Assembly: GCF_001590865.1 (NCBI RefSeq) | Contig: NZ_BBUY01000001.1 | Coordinates: 221,325-261,251 of the forward strand | DNA length: 39,927 nt | Origin: Streptomyces sp. NBRC 110611 | GTDB taxonomy: Bacteria > Actinomycetota > Actinomycetes > Streptomycetales > Streptomycetaceae | Reading direction: 5' to 3' | Shown: one piece after another, positions 29,720-38,392 of the stretch | How the letters are laid out: each line of letters starts with the position of its first letter | Numbering within the stretch: the first letter of the stretch is position 1 | Made by a program: the position numbers and the translations under genes | Notes under the pieces: model-generated | Told to the model about the DNA's origin: nothing | Database searches by the model: none | The model's input: the letters and a program-made list of their open reading frames with translations, nothing else

Positions 29720-31170
29720 TGGGGGGCTCCCTGGCGGGTGGGGGCGGTCGGCGGGGTGGGCGACGGGGCAGGGGCCGGGGCAGCGCGTTCGATGCTCACC
29801 TGGCCGGCGCCGACATCGAGATCGAGGTTGAGGGTGCCGCGCGGCTTCTCGCCCTTCTTGAGGCCGTCGGCGGGCAGGGTGACGGTCTGGTCCTGGCCCC
29901 CGGTCGTGAGGTCGACGTCGTGCGGCGACTCACCGGGCAGCTGGATGTCGCCGAAGCCGAGGGAGATGTGGAGGCGGGCCGTGACGCCTCGGGGGAGCGT
30001 CACCCAGAGGCGGCCGGCGCCGACCGATGCCCGGGTGTGGAGCGTGCGGCCGTTGGTGAGGGGCAGTTCGCCGAGGTCCAGCCGCGCCTCGCCGGAGCCG
30101 AGTTCGTAGTGCGGCTGGACGGCGGCGACGCTGGTCGGGGTCCATGTGCGCCGCTGCCAGTTGGTGGTGATGTTCTCGGGGAGCACCGTGGCACCCGCCA
30201 GCAGCGCGGCGGTCAGTACGACCATGAAGACCGTGCCGCCGCCCGTACGGCCGAACCAGGCGCTGAGGACGAGGCCGAGCCCGAAGACGACCAGCGCCGC
30301 CGCCAGCCCGGCCTGGAGGGACGGCGCCAGGGCGTCGTGCCCGGAGACGACGACGGCCGTACCGGCACCGGTGAGCATCGCGAGCAGGAACGTCCAGCTG
30401 CCGAGGGGCCGCCCGCCGCGGCGACCGCCGGCCGGGGTGCCGACGGGGTGCGCGCCGTGTGGCGGGACACCGGGCGGGCGGTCCGGCCCGGTCCGGTCGC
30501 CCGCGCGGTCCGGGGCGACGGCCGGCGCGGCGCCGTGCTCGAACCGGTAGGTGATGTCGAGGGGGAGAGCGGTGGTGTCCGGGCCCCAGAGGTAGGCCCG
30601 GCCGGCCGTCTCCTTGGAGTGCGGGCCGCGCCACCACGAGGGGCTCACGGGTGCCGGGGGCGCCTTGGTCTCCGGCGGGGCGTCGGCGACGGCCTGGGCG
30701 GTGGCGGCGTCCATCGCCTCCGCTCCCTGGGCCTTCGCCTCCCGGCGCCGGCGCGACCAGTACGCGGAACCGGCCACCGCCATCCCCAGCATGATGGCGA
30801 AGGGCATCGTGCTGCCCTTGCCGAGTGCCGTCAGGAACAGCCCGCAGCCGACCAGCGCGAAGAGCAGCGCCGTCAGCGCCGACCCCTCGACCCGGCCGGA
30901 GAGCAGTCTGCGGCCCTCGTTCTCGTCCTCGCCGTGCAGGGGGATGAGCAGCCAGGCGAAGCCGTAGAAGATCAGGCCGATGCCGCCGACGGAGAGGACG
31001 GCGAGCACGATCCGGAAGATCACCGGATCCAGATCCCACTGCCGGCCCAGCCCGCCGCACACCCCGCCCAGGACCTTGTTCCGCCGGCTGCGGCGCAGCG
31101 GGGCATGCGGCGGGGCGGAGCCGGCGGGGCCGGAAGGCGCCGGCTCGTCGACGGAGGCTGCTTCGTTCAT
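29716..31170 (-). CDS. PspC-domain membrane protein with C-terminal adhesin-like (LiaF/toastrack-type) domain
   Basis: A 484-residue envelope-stress-type protein. Residues about 25-90 form a PspC domain (RSRRNKVLGGVCGGLGRQWDLDPVIFRIVLAVL, then GLIFYGFAWLLIPL). Further helices at about 105-140 and 255-335 (for example LLAMLTGAGTAVVVSG and LQAGLAAALVVFGLGLVLSAW) precede an extracytoplasmic beta-rich domain of about 120 residues (YELGSGEARLDLGELPL, RLHISLGFGDIQLPGE, LNLDLDVGAGQVSIE) similar to the LiaF C-terminal fold. In related systems PspC/LiaF proteins monitor membrane damage and control a kinase. The ATG at 31170 has no clear ribosome site. It is coupled to the small membrane protein downstream and divergent from the Ser/Thr kinase. 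The tail is Pro/Ala/Thr-rich. Confidence 0.85.
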   Translation of the reverse strand: MNEAASVDEPAPSGPAGSAPPHAPLRRSRRNKVLGGVCGGLGRQWDLDPVIFRIVLAVLSVGGIGLIFYGFAWLLIPLHGEDENEGRRLLSGRVEGSALTALLFALVGCGLFLTALGKGSTMPFAIMLGMAVAGSAYWSRRRREAKAQGAEAMDAATAQAVADAPPETKAPPAPVSPSWWRGPHSKETAGRAYLWGPDTTALPLDITYRFEHGAAPAVAPDRAGDRTGPDRPPGVPPHGAHPVGTPAGGRRGGRPLGSWTFLLAMLTGAGTAVVVSGHDALAPSLQAGLAAALVVFGLGLVLSAWFGRTGGGTVFMVVLTAALLAGATVLPENITTNWQRRTWTPTSVAAVQPHYELGSGEARLDLGELPLTNGRTLHTRASVGAGRLWVTLPRGVTARLHISLGFGDIQLPGESPHDVDLTTGGQDQTVTLPADGLKKGEKPRGTLNLDLDVGAGQVSIERAAPAPAPSPTPPTAPTRQGAPQ

Positions 31171-31230
31171 GAAGCCATGGTGACAAGACCGGCTTCGGCA
31201 CGGCATCCGTGGAAACCCTGGCCGAACCCT

Positions 31231-31298
31231 GAGATCCGCCGCCGGCACCCCGAGAAATCCGCCGCCGGCACCCCGAGAAATCCGCCGCCGGCATCACC
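31231..31298. repeat. Three tandem ~23-bp repeats in a divergent promoter region
   Basis: Units share GAAATCCGCCGCCGGCACCC. The first (31231-31251) is 2 bp shorter, the second is 31252-31274, and the third (from 31275) reads GGCATCACCC at its end. They lie between the divergent PspC and Ser/Thr kinase starts. Confidence 0.8.
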
Positions 31299-31481
31299 CG
31301 AGCCGCCTCAGGTCCCAGAGGCCCCAGGGGTCCCGAATCCCTCGCAGGTACGCATATGCCCCGCGCTCGCCCTCCCGCGGATGGACAACATGGCGGACGC
31401 GCAGCGGGCAGCGGCCTGTCCGCGGCCACCGTTGACTATCGTTGCGCCCGGGATGCGTACGGGTTTCCGGAGGGGCGTGCG

Positions 31482-33329
31482 GTGACGGAGGCGGCGTCGG
31501 TGGACGAGGGACGACTGGTCGCCGGGCGATATCGCCTGATCGAGCGGATAGGCCAGGGCGGTATGGGCACCGTCTGGCGGGCCCGGGACGAACTCCTCGG
31601 CCGTCAGGTCGCGGTCAAGCGTCTCCATGTCTCACCGCAGCTGGACGCGGACGAACTGGCGACCCGCCATGAGCGCACCACCCGGGAGGCGCAGGCCGCA
31701 GCCCGCATCAACCACCCCAATGTGGTGGGTGTGCACGACGTCGTGGACGACGCCGGGCTGCCGTGCATCGTCATGGAGTACGTCCCCTCCACGACGCTCG
31801 GCGACGCCATCAAGGAGGCCGCCCGGACCAACAGTTCGGTGCCCCCACGCGAGGCGGCCCGGATCGGCCGCGGCATGGTCGCCGCGCTGCGCGCCGCGCA
31901 CTCCGCCGGTGTGCTGCACCGCGACGTCAAACCGGGCAATGTCCTGCTGGGCGACGACGGCCGGGTCGTGCTCACCGATTTCGGTATCGCCGTTGCCACC
32001 GGCGCTTCCACGCTGACCAAGACCGGCGAGCTGGTCGGTTCCATCGACTACTTGGCGCCCGAGCGCGTCAAGGGCGGCACTCCGGGGCCCGCCTCCGACC
32101 TGTGGGCGCTGGGTGCGACGCTCTATCAGGCGGTCGAAGGACGGGCCCCGTTCCGGAAGAACACCGCGGTCGAGACGGCGTACGCGATCGCCATGGACCC
32201 GCTGGAGCCGCCGCGCAACGGCGGACCGCTGACCCCCCTGATCGAGGCGCTGCTCGCCAAGGAACCCGAGGACCGGCCGACGACCGACATCGTCGAGCGG
32301 GCGCTCCGGGCGGCCGAGACCGACGCGGACACGGCCCGGATCGTCCAGCCGCCCCTGGCACGGGGGACCGTGGAACCCGGTGGACCGGGGGCGGCGGACG
32401 CGCACCCGGAGGCGCCTACCCGTCCGGTGCCCCGCACAGGCGGAGCCGGAGACGTACCGGGCGGCGCCGGGGGCAGCACGGGCACCGGTACGGACACCGC
32501 TGACACGGACACCGCGGGTACGGGCGTCGGGGGTATGGGCACCGCGGGTACGGGCGTCGGCACAGGGACCGGCGGTGCCGCCGCGACCGGCTGGCCGTCC
32601 GCCCCGGACGGCGCGTCCGACAGGCGGCCTGCCGACGGCCGTAGGGATACGGACGGGCTCCCGGCCGGCCCGGTATCCCGTAAGCGGCGCGCCGCCAGGG
32701 CAGTGGCCTGGGGCGTCGTGGGGGTGCTGGCCGTCGGCGGCGGCGCGGGCACCGCCTGGTACCTGCTGCACCGCGACGACGACTCCGGCACGTCCCAGCA
32801 GGCCGGCGACAAGGGCGCCCCGGCCCCGGTTCTCCCCAGCGCCCCGGACAGCAGCATCGGACCGCCGCCGCCCCTCCCCGACGGCTACCGCAAAGTCACC
32901 GAATCCGCGCTCGGCGTCAGCTTCCCCGTCCCCAGCGGCTGGAAGCGGGCGGTCGAGGACGGCGGCCGGCAGATCATCTACGCCTCCAAGTCCGAGTACG
33001 CGCAGCTCACCCTGAGCGTCCTGGACTTCTCCTCGGGGGATCAGGTGCGGCACTTCAAGGACGTCGAGGCCGCCTTCAAGCGGAAGTACCCCGTCTATTC
33101 CCGGCTGCGCATGCAGGACACCGTCTTCCAGGGCGACCCCGCGGCGATCTGGGAGTTCACCTTCGGGGGTCGGGCCCGCACGTTCCGGGGCATCGACCTC
33201 GGGTTCGGGCGGGAGGGCGGCAGGGAGTACGCGATCTACGTGTCCGCTCCGGCTGCCGACTGGATGACCTACAAGAAGGTCTTCTCGAACGTGAAGGACG
33301 GCTTCCGCAGGGCCGACCCGAAGAGCTGA
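31482..33329 (+). CDS. PknB-type transmembrane Ser/Thr protein kinase
   Basis: A 615-residue receptor-like kinase. The kinase domain (about residues 13-280) has the glycine loop GQGGMGTVW, Lys46 in VAVKRL, the catalytic H146-R147-D148 in LHRDVKPGNVLL, D166 in TDFGIA and YLAPERV, so it should be active. The activation segment contains several Thr/Ser (ASTLTKTGELVGS). A disordered Pro/Gly/Thr/Asp-rich linker follows, then one transmembrane helix (about 406-428). An extracytoplasmic domain of about 150 residues starts at GYRKVTESALGVSFPVPSGW and has no PASTA repeats, so it does not bind muropeptides in the PknB manner. The GTG at 31482 follows GGAGGGG. It could phosphorylate T-x-x-[I/L] sites such as those in the collagen-like protein; that is conjecture. 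Confidence 0.93.
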   Translation: MTEAASVDEGRLVAGRYRLIERIGQGGMGTVWRARDELLGRQVAVKRLHVSPQLDADELATRHERTTREAQAAARINHPNVVGVHDVVDDAGLPCIVMEYVPSTTLGDAIKEAARTNSSVPPREAARIGRGMVAALRAAHSAGVLHRDVKPGNVLLGDDGRVVLTDFGIAVATGASTLTKTGELVGSIDYLAPERVKGGTPGPASDLWALGATLYQAVEGRAPFRKNTAVETAYAIAMDPLEPPRNGGPLTPLIEALLAKEPEDRPTTDIVERALRAAETDADTARIVQPPLARGTVEPGGPGAADAHPEAPTRPVPRTGGAGDVPGGAGGSTGTGTDTADTDTAGTGVGGMGTAGTGVGTGTGGAAATGWPSAPDGASDRRPADGRRDTDGLPAGPVSRKRRAARAVAWGVVGVLAVGGGAGTAWYLLHRDDDSGTSQQAGDKGAPAPVLPSAPDSSIGPPPPLPDGYRKVTESALGVSFPVPSGWKRAVEDGGRQIIYASKSEYAQLTLSVLDFSSGDQVRHFKDVEAAFKRKYPVYSRLRMQDTVFQGDPAAIWEFTFGGRARTFRGIDLGFGREGGREYAIYVSAPAADWMTYKKVFSNVKDGFRRADPKS

Positions 33330-33426
33330 CCCCGAACGGTGGGCCGGCCCGAGCGGTGAGCTGACGCCGTCGTACGAGTTGGCCCGGCCCGAAGAGGTGG
33401 GCGGCTGGGCCGACCCGCCCGTACAT

Positions 33427-33463
33427 CCGCCCCTGAGCGGCTCGGCGGAAACGTCAGGGGCGG
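33427..33463 (+). terminator. 10-bp hairpin terminator after the kinase gene
   Basis: CCGCCCCTGA (33427-33436) pairs perfectly with TCAGGGGCGG (33454-33463) with a 17-nt loop. It separates the Ser/Thr kinase from the PspC-type sensor kinase. Confidence 0.65.
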
Positions 33464-33517
33464 GCTCAGGGACGACCCTGATGCCGCCGGCCCCCGCAGC
33501 ATGTGACGATCGGGGAC

Positions 33518-34816
33518 ATGACCACCGCACCGCCCCGCGCCGAGACCACCTACGGCCCGGTACCGGACCCCGAAGAGCCGCCCGTGCGCAAGCTCTACCG
33601 CAGCGCCGAAGGGCGGCTGCTCGGCGGTGTCGCGCGCGGTCTTGCCGGGCACCTCGGCCTGCCGGTCTCCTGGGTGCGGATCGTCTTCGTGGCCCTCTTC
33701 ATGGCCGATGGCCTCGGCGCCCTCCTCTACGCGGCGTTCTGGTTCTTCGTCCCGCTGGGCGTCGGCGGGGTGGAGCACCGCCTGCCCGCCCCGGCCCATG
33801 AGAAGCGGCGCCTGCTGCGGCACAAACCCGACAAGGGCCAGGTCGTCGCGCTGATCGCGCTCCTGATCGGTGCCTCCGTCGTCGCCTCGCGGTTCCAGCT
33901 CGGCCGGACCGACGGCTACCTCTGGCCGGTACTGCTGATCGGCGCCGGTGTGGCCCTGGTGTGGCGCCAGGCGGACAACTCCCGCCGCGCCCAATGGCTG
34001 GAGATCGGCCGCCGCAAGGCCCTGCTGCCGGTGCTGCGCGGCGCGGCCGGGGTACTGCTCGTCGGTGTCGGCGTGACCGGCATCGTCGTACTCCAGGGTT
34101 CGGTGCGGAACCTCGGCTCGGTGCTGCAGGCCTCGCTCGCCGTGATCGTCGGTGTCGCGCTGCTGGCCGGGCCCTACCTCGTGCGGATGATGCAGGACCT
34201 CTCCGAGGAGCGGCTGATGCGCATCCGCGCCCAGGAGCGCGCCGAGGTGGCCGCCCACGTCCATGACTCCGTGCTGCACACCCTCACCCTGATCCAGCGC
34301 AACGCCGACGACCCCCGCGAGGTGGCGCGCCTGGCCCGGGCCCAGGAGCGCGAGCTGCGCGCCTGGCTGTACAAACCGGAGGGCCGCGGCAAGGACGAGG
34401 ACGAAGAACCGTCGACTCTGGCGGAGGCGGTCCGCCGGTCCGCCGCCGAGGTCGAGGACCACCATGGCGTCCCGATCGAGGTGGTGATCGTTGGCGACTG
34501 CCCGTTGGACGAGGCGTTGGGCGCCCAGATACAGGCCGCACGCGAGGCGATGGTCAATGCCGCCAAGTACGGTGGCGAGGACGGCCCGGTGCAGGTGTTC
34601 GCCGAGGTCGAGGGCCGTACGGTCTTTGTCTCGGTGCGCGACCGAGGCCCGGGGTTCGACCTGGAGTCGGTCCCCGCCGACCGCATGGGCGTACGGGAAT
34701 CCATCATCGGCCGGATGGAGCGCAATGGCGGCACGGCCCGGCTGCGCTCCGCACCCGACGGCGGCACGGTCGTCGAGCTGGAGATGGAGCGCGCGGCGAC
34801 GGAGAGCGACCCATGA
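33518..34816 (+). CDS. PspC-domain sensor histidine kinase
   Basis: A 432-residue kinase whose sensor is itself a PspC domain (KLYRSAEGRLLGGVARGLAGHLGLPVSWVRIVFVALF, about residues 24-60), followed by further transmembrane helices (LVALIALLIGASVVAS-like, YLWPVLLIGAGVALVW, LLPVLRGAAGVLLVGVGVTGIVVL, LAVIVGVALLAGPYLV). The dimerisation region has H249 in AAHVHDSVLHTLTLIQ, and the ATPase has NAAKYGGEDG (N box) and VRDRGPGFD (D/F box). The domain order is conserved in actinomycetes, where it is seen as an envelope-stress two-component system. The ATG at 33518 is preceded by GGGG with poor spacing, and GACGAT 7 nt upstream may be a -10, giving a leaderless mRNA. The response-regulator gene follows after 88 nt. 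Confidence 0.88.
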   Translation: MTTAPPRAETTYGPVPDPEEPPVRKLYRSAEGRLLGGVARGLAGHLGLPVSWVRIVFVALFMADGLGALLYAAFWFFVPLGVGGVEHRLPAPAHEKRRLLRHKPDKGQVVALIALLIGASVVASRFQLGRTDGYLWPVLLIGAGVALVWRQADNSRRAQWLEIGRRKALLPVLRGAAGVLLVGVGVTGIVVLQGSVRNLGSVLQASLAVIVGVALLAGPYLVRMMQDLSEERLMRIRAQERAEVAAHVHDSVLHTLTLIQRNADDPREVARLARAQERELRAWLYKPEGRGKDEDEEPSTLAEAVRRSAAEVEDHHGVPIEVVIVGDCPLDEALGAQIQAAREAMVNAAKYGGEDGPVQVFAEVEGRTVFVSVRDRGPGFDLESVPADRMGVRESIIGRMERNGGTARLRSAPDGGTVVELEMERAATESDP

Positions 34817-34904
34817 CCGGGTGCGGTCCGCGGCGGCAGGCCGCGGAGCCGCGCGTGACACGGGATGATGACGGAGCAGACACCGAAGGACGGACGGAAG
34901 ACAT

Positions 34905-35618
34905 ATGAGCACCGAGGACGCACAGCAGCGCGAGGCCGGCGACGAGGCGGCGGAGAGCCGGACGGTACGGGTCGTGCTGGTCGACGACCACCGGATGTTC
35001 CGTACGGGCGTCCAGGCCGAGATCGGTGAGACCGACCGCACCGGTATCGAGGTGGTCGGCGAGGCCGCCGACGTCGATCAGGCGGTCACGGTCATCACCG
35101 CCACCCGCCCCGAGGTCGTCCTCCTGGATGTCCACCTCCCCGGTGGTGGCGGCGTCGAGGTGCTGCGCCGCAGCGAGGCGATGATGACCGACTCCGACCG
35201 CCCGGTCCGCTTCCTCGGGCTCTCCGTCTCCGACGCGGCCGAGGACGTCATCGGCGTGATCCGTGGTGGCGCCCGCGGCTATGTCACCAAGACGATCACC
35301 GGCACGGACCTGGTCAACGCGATCTTCCGGGTCGCCGACGGCGACGCGGTGTTCTCCCCGCGGCTGGCCGGCTTCGTCCTCGACGCCTTCGCCGGGACGG
35401 ACATCCCGCCGGTCGACGAGGACCTGGACAGCCTCACCCAGCGCGAGCGTGAGGTCCTGCGGCTGATCGCCCGCGGCTATGCCTACAAGGAGGTCGCCAA
35501 GCAGCTGTTCATCTCGGTGAAGACCGTCGAATCGCATGTGTCGGCGGTGCTCAGGAAGCTCCAGCTCTCCAACCGCAACGAGCTGACGCGCTGGGCAGCC
35601 GCCCGCCGTCTGGTCTGA
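34905..35618 (+). CDS. NarL/LuxR-family response regulator, partner of the PspC kinase
   Basis: A 237-residue regulator. The receiver domain begins VRVVLVDDHRMFRTGVQ, with Asp75 in VVLLDVHLPG as phospho-acceptor and Lys in YVTKTITGTDL. The LuxR-type DNA-binding domain is LTQREREVLRLIARGYAYKEVAKQLFISVKTVESHV. GGACGGAAGA precedes the ATG. It is encoded directly after the PspC-type kinase and should be its cognate partner. Likely targets are envelope-stress genes, including the nearby divergent PspC operon; that is inferred from context. Confidence 0.92.
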   Translation: MSTEDAQQREAGDEAAESRTVRVVLVDDHRMFRTGVQAEIGETDRTGIEVVGEAADVDQAVTVITATRPEVVLLDVHLPGGGGVEVLRRSEAMMTDSDRPVRFLGLSVSDAAEDVIGVIRGGARGYVTKTITGTDLVNAIFRVADGDAVFSPRLAGFVLDAFAGTDIPPVDEDLDSLTQREREVLRLIARGYAYKEVAKQLFISVKTVESHVSAVLRKLQLSNRNELTRWAAARRLV

Positions 35619-35934
35619 CCTCGAATCGGCGTCTTGACCTGCACCGACGCCATACAGACCGGACCGGGTGGGCGCCGGTACCGGGCCGATGGCGCACCAC
35701 GGGAACACCGGCGGACAAGGACCGACCGCCGGGCCCGACCGGGGAGGGAGAAGAGCCGAGACCAGGGACGGACGAGGAGGTGACGTTGGCCACGACGGCG
35801 TAAAGAAGCCTCAAGTCGGGCAACCAGGGCCGCGCGGATCTCCTCTAAGGGCGCGGAGAGGCTCACTGCCGGAGGGCGGGGCCCGAACCACCCCCCCACG
35901 TCCTTCGCATAGCTGTCCTGGAAGCGAGTTCCCG
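35619..35934. other. 316-bp intergenic region upstream of the esterase
   Basis: No convincing gene. An imperfect structured segment (CCGCGC near 35832 pairing with GCGCGG near 35853, and CCTCT with AGAGG) lies about 80 bp before the esterase start. A GAGGAGG purine stretch at about 35773 leads only to a very short frame. TTGACC at 35634-35639 has no well-spaced -10. Confidence 0.4.
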
Positions 35935-37059
35935 ATGAGCCTGACGGGCACCCCTTTCTTCCTCACCTCGGTCGCCCTGCTGATCGTCGCCGTCGTCCTG
36001 CCGCTCGCCCTGTGGACCCGAATATCCGGGCCGGCCCTGGTGCGCGGCTTCGCCCGGCTGCTCATGCTGCTGTTCGCCCAGGTCACGGCCATCACCCTGG
36101 TCTTCGTCCTGGTCAACAACGCCAACAACCTCTACGACACGTGGGGTGATCTGCTCGGCACCGACAGCCATGTCGCGGCGGCCAAGGACCTCGGTCCGGA
36201 CGGCATGGGTGGCAAGCAGGTCGAGGACGAGCCCAAACAGCTCCAGCAGTTCCGGCCGGCGGATGACCCGCGGATGGGCCAGGGCGTGCAGATGACCGAT
36301 CTCCAGGGCCGTATCTCGGGTGTGACGGGCGAGGTCTACGTCTGGCTTCCGCCGCAGTACAACGACCCCGCCTACAAGGACAAGAAGTTCCCGGTGGTCG
36401 AGTTGCTGCCCGGCTACCCCGGCTCGGCGAAGGCCTGGTTCGGGTCACTGCATGTGACCGAGCAGCTCAAGCCGCTGATGCAGCGCGGTGAGGTCAAGCC
36501 GTTCATCCTGGTGGCACCCCGTACGAACATCATCAACGGAGCCGACACCGGGTGCGTCAACATCCCGGGCAAGGCCAACGCCGACAGCTGGCTGACCGTC
36601 GACGTACGCAAGATGGTCACCGACAACTTCCGCGTCGGCGACACACCGGACTCCTGGGCCCTGGCCGGTTACTCGGCCGGCGCGCACTGCGCCAGCAAGC
36701 TCGCGCTCGCCCACCCGGACCGCTACCGCGCCGCGGTCGCCATGTCCGGCTACAACAACCCGGCCCTCGAACCGGACTCGCTCGCCGGCAAGGACCCCAA
36801 GCTGCGCGTCGAGTCCAACCCGCTCAACATCCTGAAGTCGGCCAACGCGGCCGGTAAGCCGCCCCGTACGGCGCTGTATGTCTCCGGCGCGACGGGCGAC
36901 GGCTACCAGGCCGGCATAGGCCTCCGCCAGCTCGCCAAGCCGCCGACGACGATCAACGTCCAGCTGATCCCGGCGAGCGCGGGCGGCCACACCACGGCGG
37001 TCTGGCGGCAGCAGATCCCCGAGATCTTCCGCTGGCTCGGCCACCAGCTCAAGCCGTGA
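35935..37059 (+). CDS. Alpha/beta hydrolase, antigen-85/esterase-D-like, membrane-anchored
   Basis: A 374-residue protein with two N-terminal transmembrane helices (about residues 7-30 and 42-64) and an extracytoplasmic alpha/beta-hydrolase domain. The nucleophile is Ser247 in AGYSAGAHCA. A core strand and oxyanion region appear as FPVVELLPGYPGSAKAWFG, and a C-terminal histidine in ASAGGHTTAVWR completes the likely triad. The fold and the GYPGS motif resemble esterase D/antigen-85 relatives, which act on acyl esters and in mycobacteria transfer mycoloyl groups to the cell wall. Streptomyces lack mycolates, so an esterase or acyltransferase acting on a lipid or cell-wall ester is more likely. 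The ATG at 35935 has GGAAG about 10 nt upstream. It converges with an NlpC/P60 gene. Confidence 0.85.
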   Translation: MSLTGTPFFLTSVALLIVAVVLPLALWTRISGPALVRGFARLLMLLFAQVTAITLVFVLVNNANNLYDTWGDLLGTDSHVAAAKDLGPDGMGGKQVEDEPKQLQQFRPADDPRMGQGVQMTDLQGRISGVTGEVYVWLPPQYNDPAYKDKKFPVVELLPGYPGSAKAWFGSLHVTEQLKPLMQRGEVKPFILVAPRTNIINGADTGCVNIPGKANADSWLTVDVRKMVTDNFRVGDTPDSWALAGYSAGAHCASKLALAHPDRYRAAVAMSGYNNPALEPDSLAGKDPKLRVESNPLNILKSANAAGKPPRTALYVSGATGDGYQAGIGLRQLAKPPTTINVQLIPASAGGHTTAVWRQQIPEIFRWLGHQLKP

Positions 37060-37069
37060 GTGACGGGTT

Positions 37070-37160
37070 GGCCGTCCCCTAGGGGGAGTTCGAACAGATC
37101 CCCTAAGGGATACGAGCGCCCCCTGCGGGGCCACAACGAATCGGGGGCGGGAGGTATTCC
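37070..37160 (-). repeat. Structured dispersed element, copy B (inverted relative to copy A)
   Basis: Read on the minus strand, it aligns without gaps to 10234-10324 over 91 bp, about 71 identical by eye. It keeps GTTGTGG, AGGGGGCGCTCG and GATCTGTTCGA, the inner ATCCC/GGGAT hairpin, and the box CCCCCTAGGGG in place of CCCCCTACGGG. It starts 11 nt after the hydrolase stop and ends 93 nt from the converging NlpC gene. Confidence 0.75.
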
Positions 37161-37181
37161 CGTAGCCCAGCGCCCCGGCCC

Positions 37182-37250
37182 GCGCGACGCATCTGGCCCC
37201 GCGCGACGCATCTGGCCCCGCGCGACGCGTCCGGCCCCGCGCGACGCGTC
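37182..37250. repeat. 19-bp tandem repeat, 3.6 copies
   Basis: GCGCGACGCATCTGGCCCC at 37182-37200 and 37201-37219, a variant with GTCC at 37220-37238, then a partial unit to 37250, ending next to the stop of the leftward NlpC gene. Slippage-type array between convergent genes. Confidence 0.9.
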
Positions 37251-37252
37251 GG

Positions 37253-38392
37253 TTATGCCGGGCGGGTGGCGCCTGCGAAGGGCATTTGGTCGATGGGGGC
37301 GATGCGTACCGGTGCGCCCGGGTGGGGGGCGTGGATCATCTTGCCGTCGCCGATGTAGAGGCCGACATGGCTGATGCCGGAGTAGAAGAACACCAGGTCG
37401 CCGGGGGCGAGTTGGGAACGGTTGATGCGGGGGCCGGAGCTGATCTGGGTGTAGGTGGTGCGGGGGAGGGCGACGCCGCCGGACTTCCAGGCGGCCTGGG
37501 TCAGCCCCGAGCAGTCGTACGCCGATGGGCCGGTGGCCCCCCAGACGTACGGTTTGCCGAGTGCCTCAAAGGCGAAGGAAACGGCGCGTGCGGCACGGGA
37601 GTTGGGGGCGTGCGCGACGGCCCCGGCCGCCGCGGTGGTCGGCGAGCCGGCCGGGATGCCGCCGAGGAGGCCGTCCCCGCGTCCCGTCTGCTGGTCCTCG
37701 TGGCCGGTGTCCGCCGCGTCGTCGGAGGAGTCCTGGTGTGCCATCAGCCGCCGCTGCTCCGCGGTCAGCCGGCTCAGCAACTGCTCGGCGGCGTCCAGCT
37801 TCCGTACGACGGTGACCCGGTGTCTCTTCAGTCTGGTCTCGGCGGCCGCCAGCCGCCGCGTGGTGTCCTCGGCCTGCCGGCGGACCTGTCGCACGCTGCC
37901 GAGCCGGCGCGCGTAACCGGTCACCGCGGCCGCCTGATGGCTGCCGGCCCGCTCCAGCACCGCGGCGCCGTCCAGATAGCGCTGCGGATCGGCGGAGAGC
38001 AGCAGCTGCACGGCAGGGGCGACGCCGCCGGAGCGGTACCGGGACGCCGCCATGGCGCCCAGCTCGGCGCGGGCGGCGTTCAGTTTCCGGGTCCGGCGGG
38101 CGGCCTCGTCCTGCAGCCTGCCCAGCTCCTCGCGTGCCGTGTCGGCGGCTTCCTTCGCGCCGTTGTAGTTCTGTGTGGCCACCTCTGCCTCCTGGTACAG
38201 CGCGTCGATCCGGTTCTTGACCTGGGCGGGAGTGGGGTGTGGTGCGGCCTGGCCGGTGCCGTCGAGCGCGGTGGCGGTGGCGGCGCCCGCGAGGGCCAGC
38301 GTGGCGGCCAGTCGGGCGATGCGCGAGCCGCGCGGGCCGCGGCCGATGAGCGAGGCAAGCGGATGCTGTCTTGGCTTGCGGTGCGAGGCCAC
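37253..38392 (-). CDS. Secreted NlpC/P60 peptidoglycan endopeptidase
   Basis: A 379-residue cell-wall hydrolase that should cleave peptide stems of peptidoglycan outside the membrane. The N-terminus (VASHRKPRQHPLASLI, then ATLALAGAATATAL) is a signal peptide. A long coiled-coil region (about residues 55-235: KNRIDALYQEAEVATQNYNGAKEAAD, then AAAETRLKRHRVTVVRKLDAAEQLLSRL) is typical of these enzymes. The C-terminal NlpC/P60 domain has Cys294 in AYDCSGLTQAAW, His342 in SHVGLYIG and His354 in MIHAPHPG. GTG 38392 is chosen because homologues I recall start VASHR and GGAAG lies 11 nt upstream. I found no c-di-AMP riboswitch in front. It converges with the esterase; the stop is TAA. Confidence 0.9.
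   Translation of the reverse strand: MASHRKPRQHPLASLIGRGPRGSRIARLAATLALAGAATATALDGTGQAAPHPTPAQVKNRIDALYQEAEVATQNYNGAKEAADTAREELGRLQDEAARRTRKLNAARAELGAMAASRYRSGGVAPAVQLLLSADPQRYLDGAAVLERAGSHQAAAVTGYARRLGSVRQVRRQAEDTTRRLAAAETRLKRHRVTVVRKLDAAEQLLSRLTAEQRRLMAHQDSSDDAADTGHEDQQTGRGDGLLGGIPAGSPTTAAAGAVAHAPNSRAARAVSFAFEALGKPYVWGATGPSAYDCSGLTQAAWKSGGVALPRTTYTQISSGPRINRSQLAPGDLVFFYSGISHVGLYIGDGKMIHAPHPGAPVRIAPIDQMPFAGATRPA

Noticed and set aside
35668..35934. N-terminal extension of the esterase from 35668
   Set aside because: The extra 89 residues are low-complexity and basic, the ribosome site is at 35935, and the first membrane helix begins right after that ATG.
37086..37110. tRNA-like GTTCGAAC sequence
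   Set aside because: The match lies in dispersed element B and is not flanked by acceptor, D or anticodon stems.
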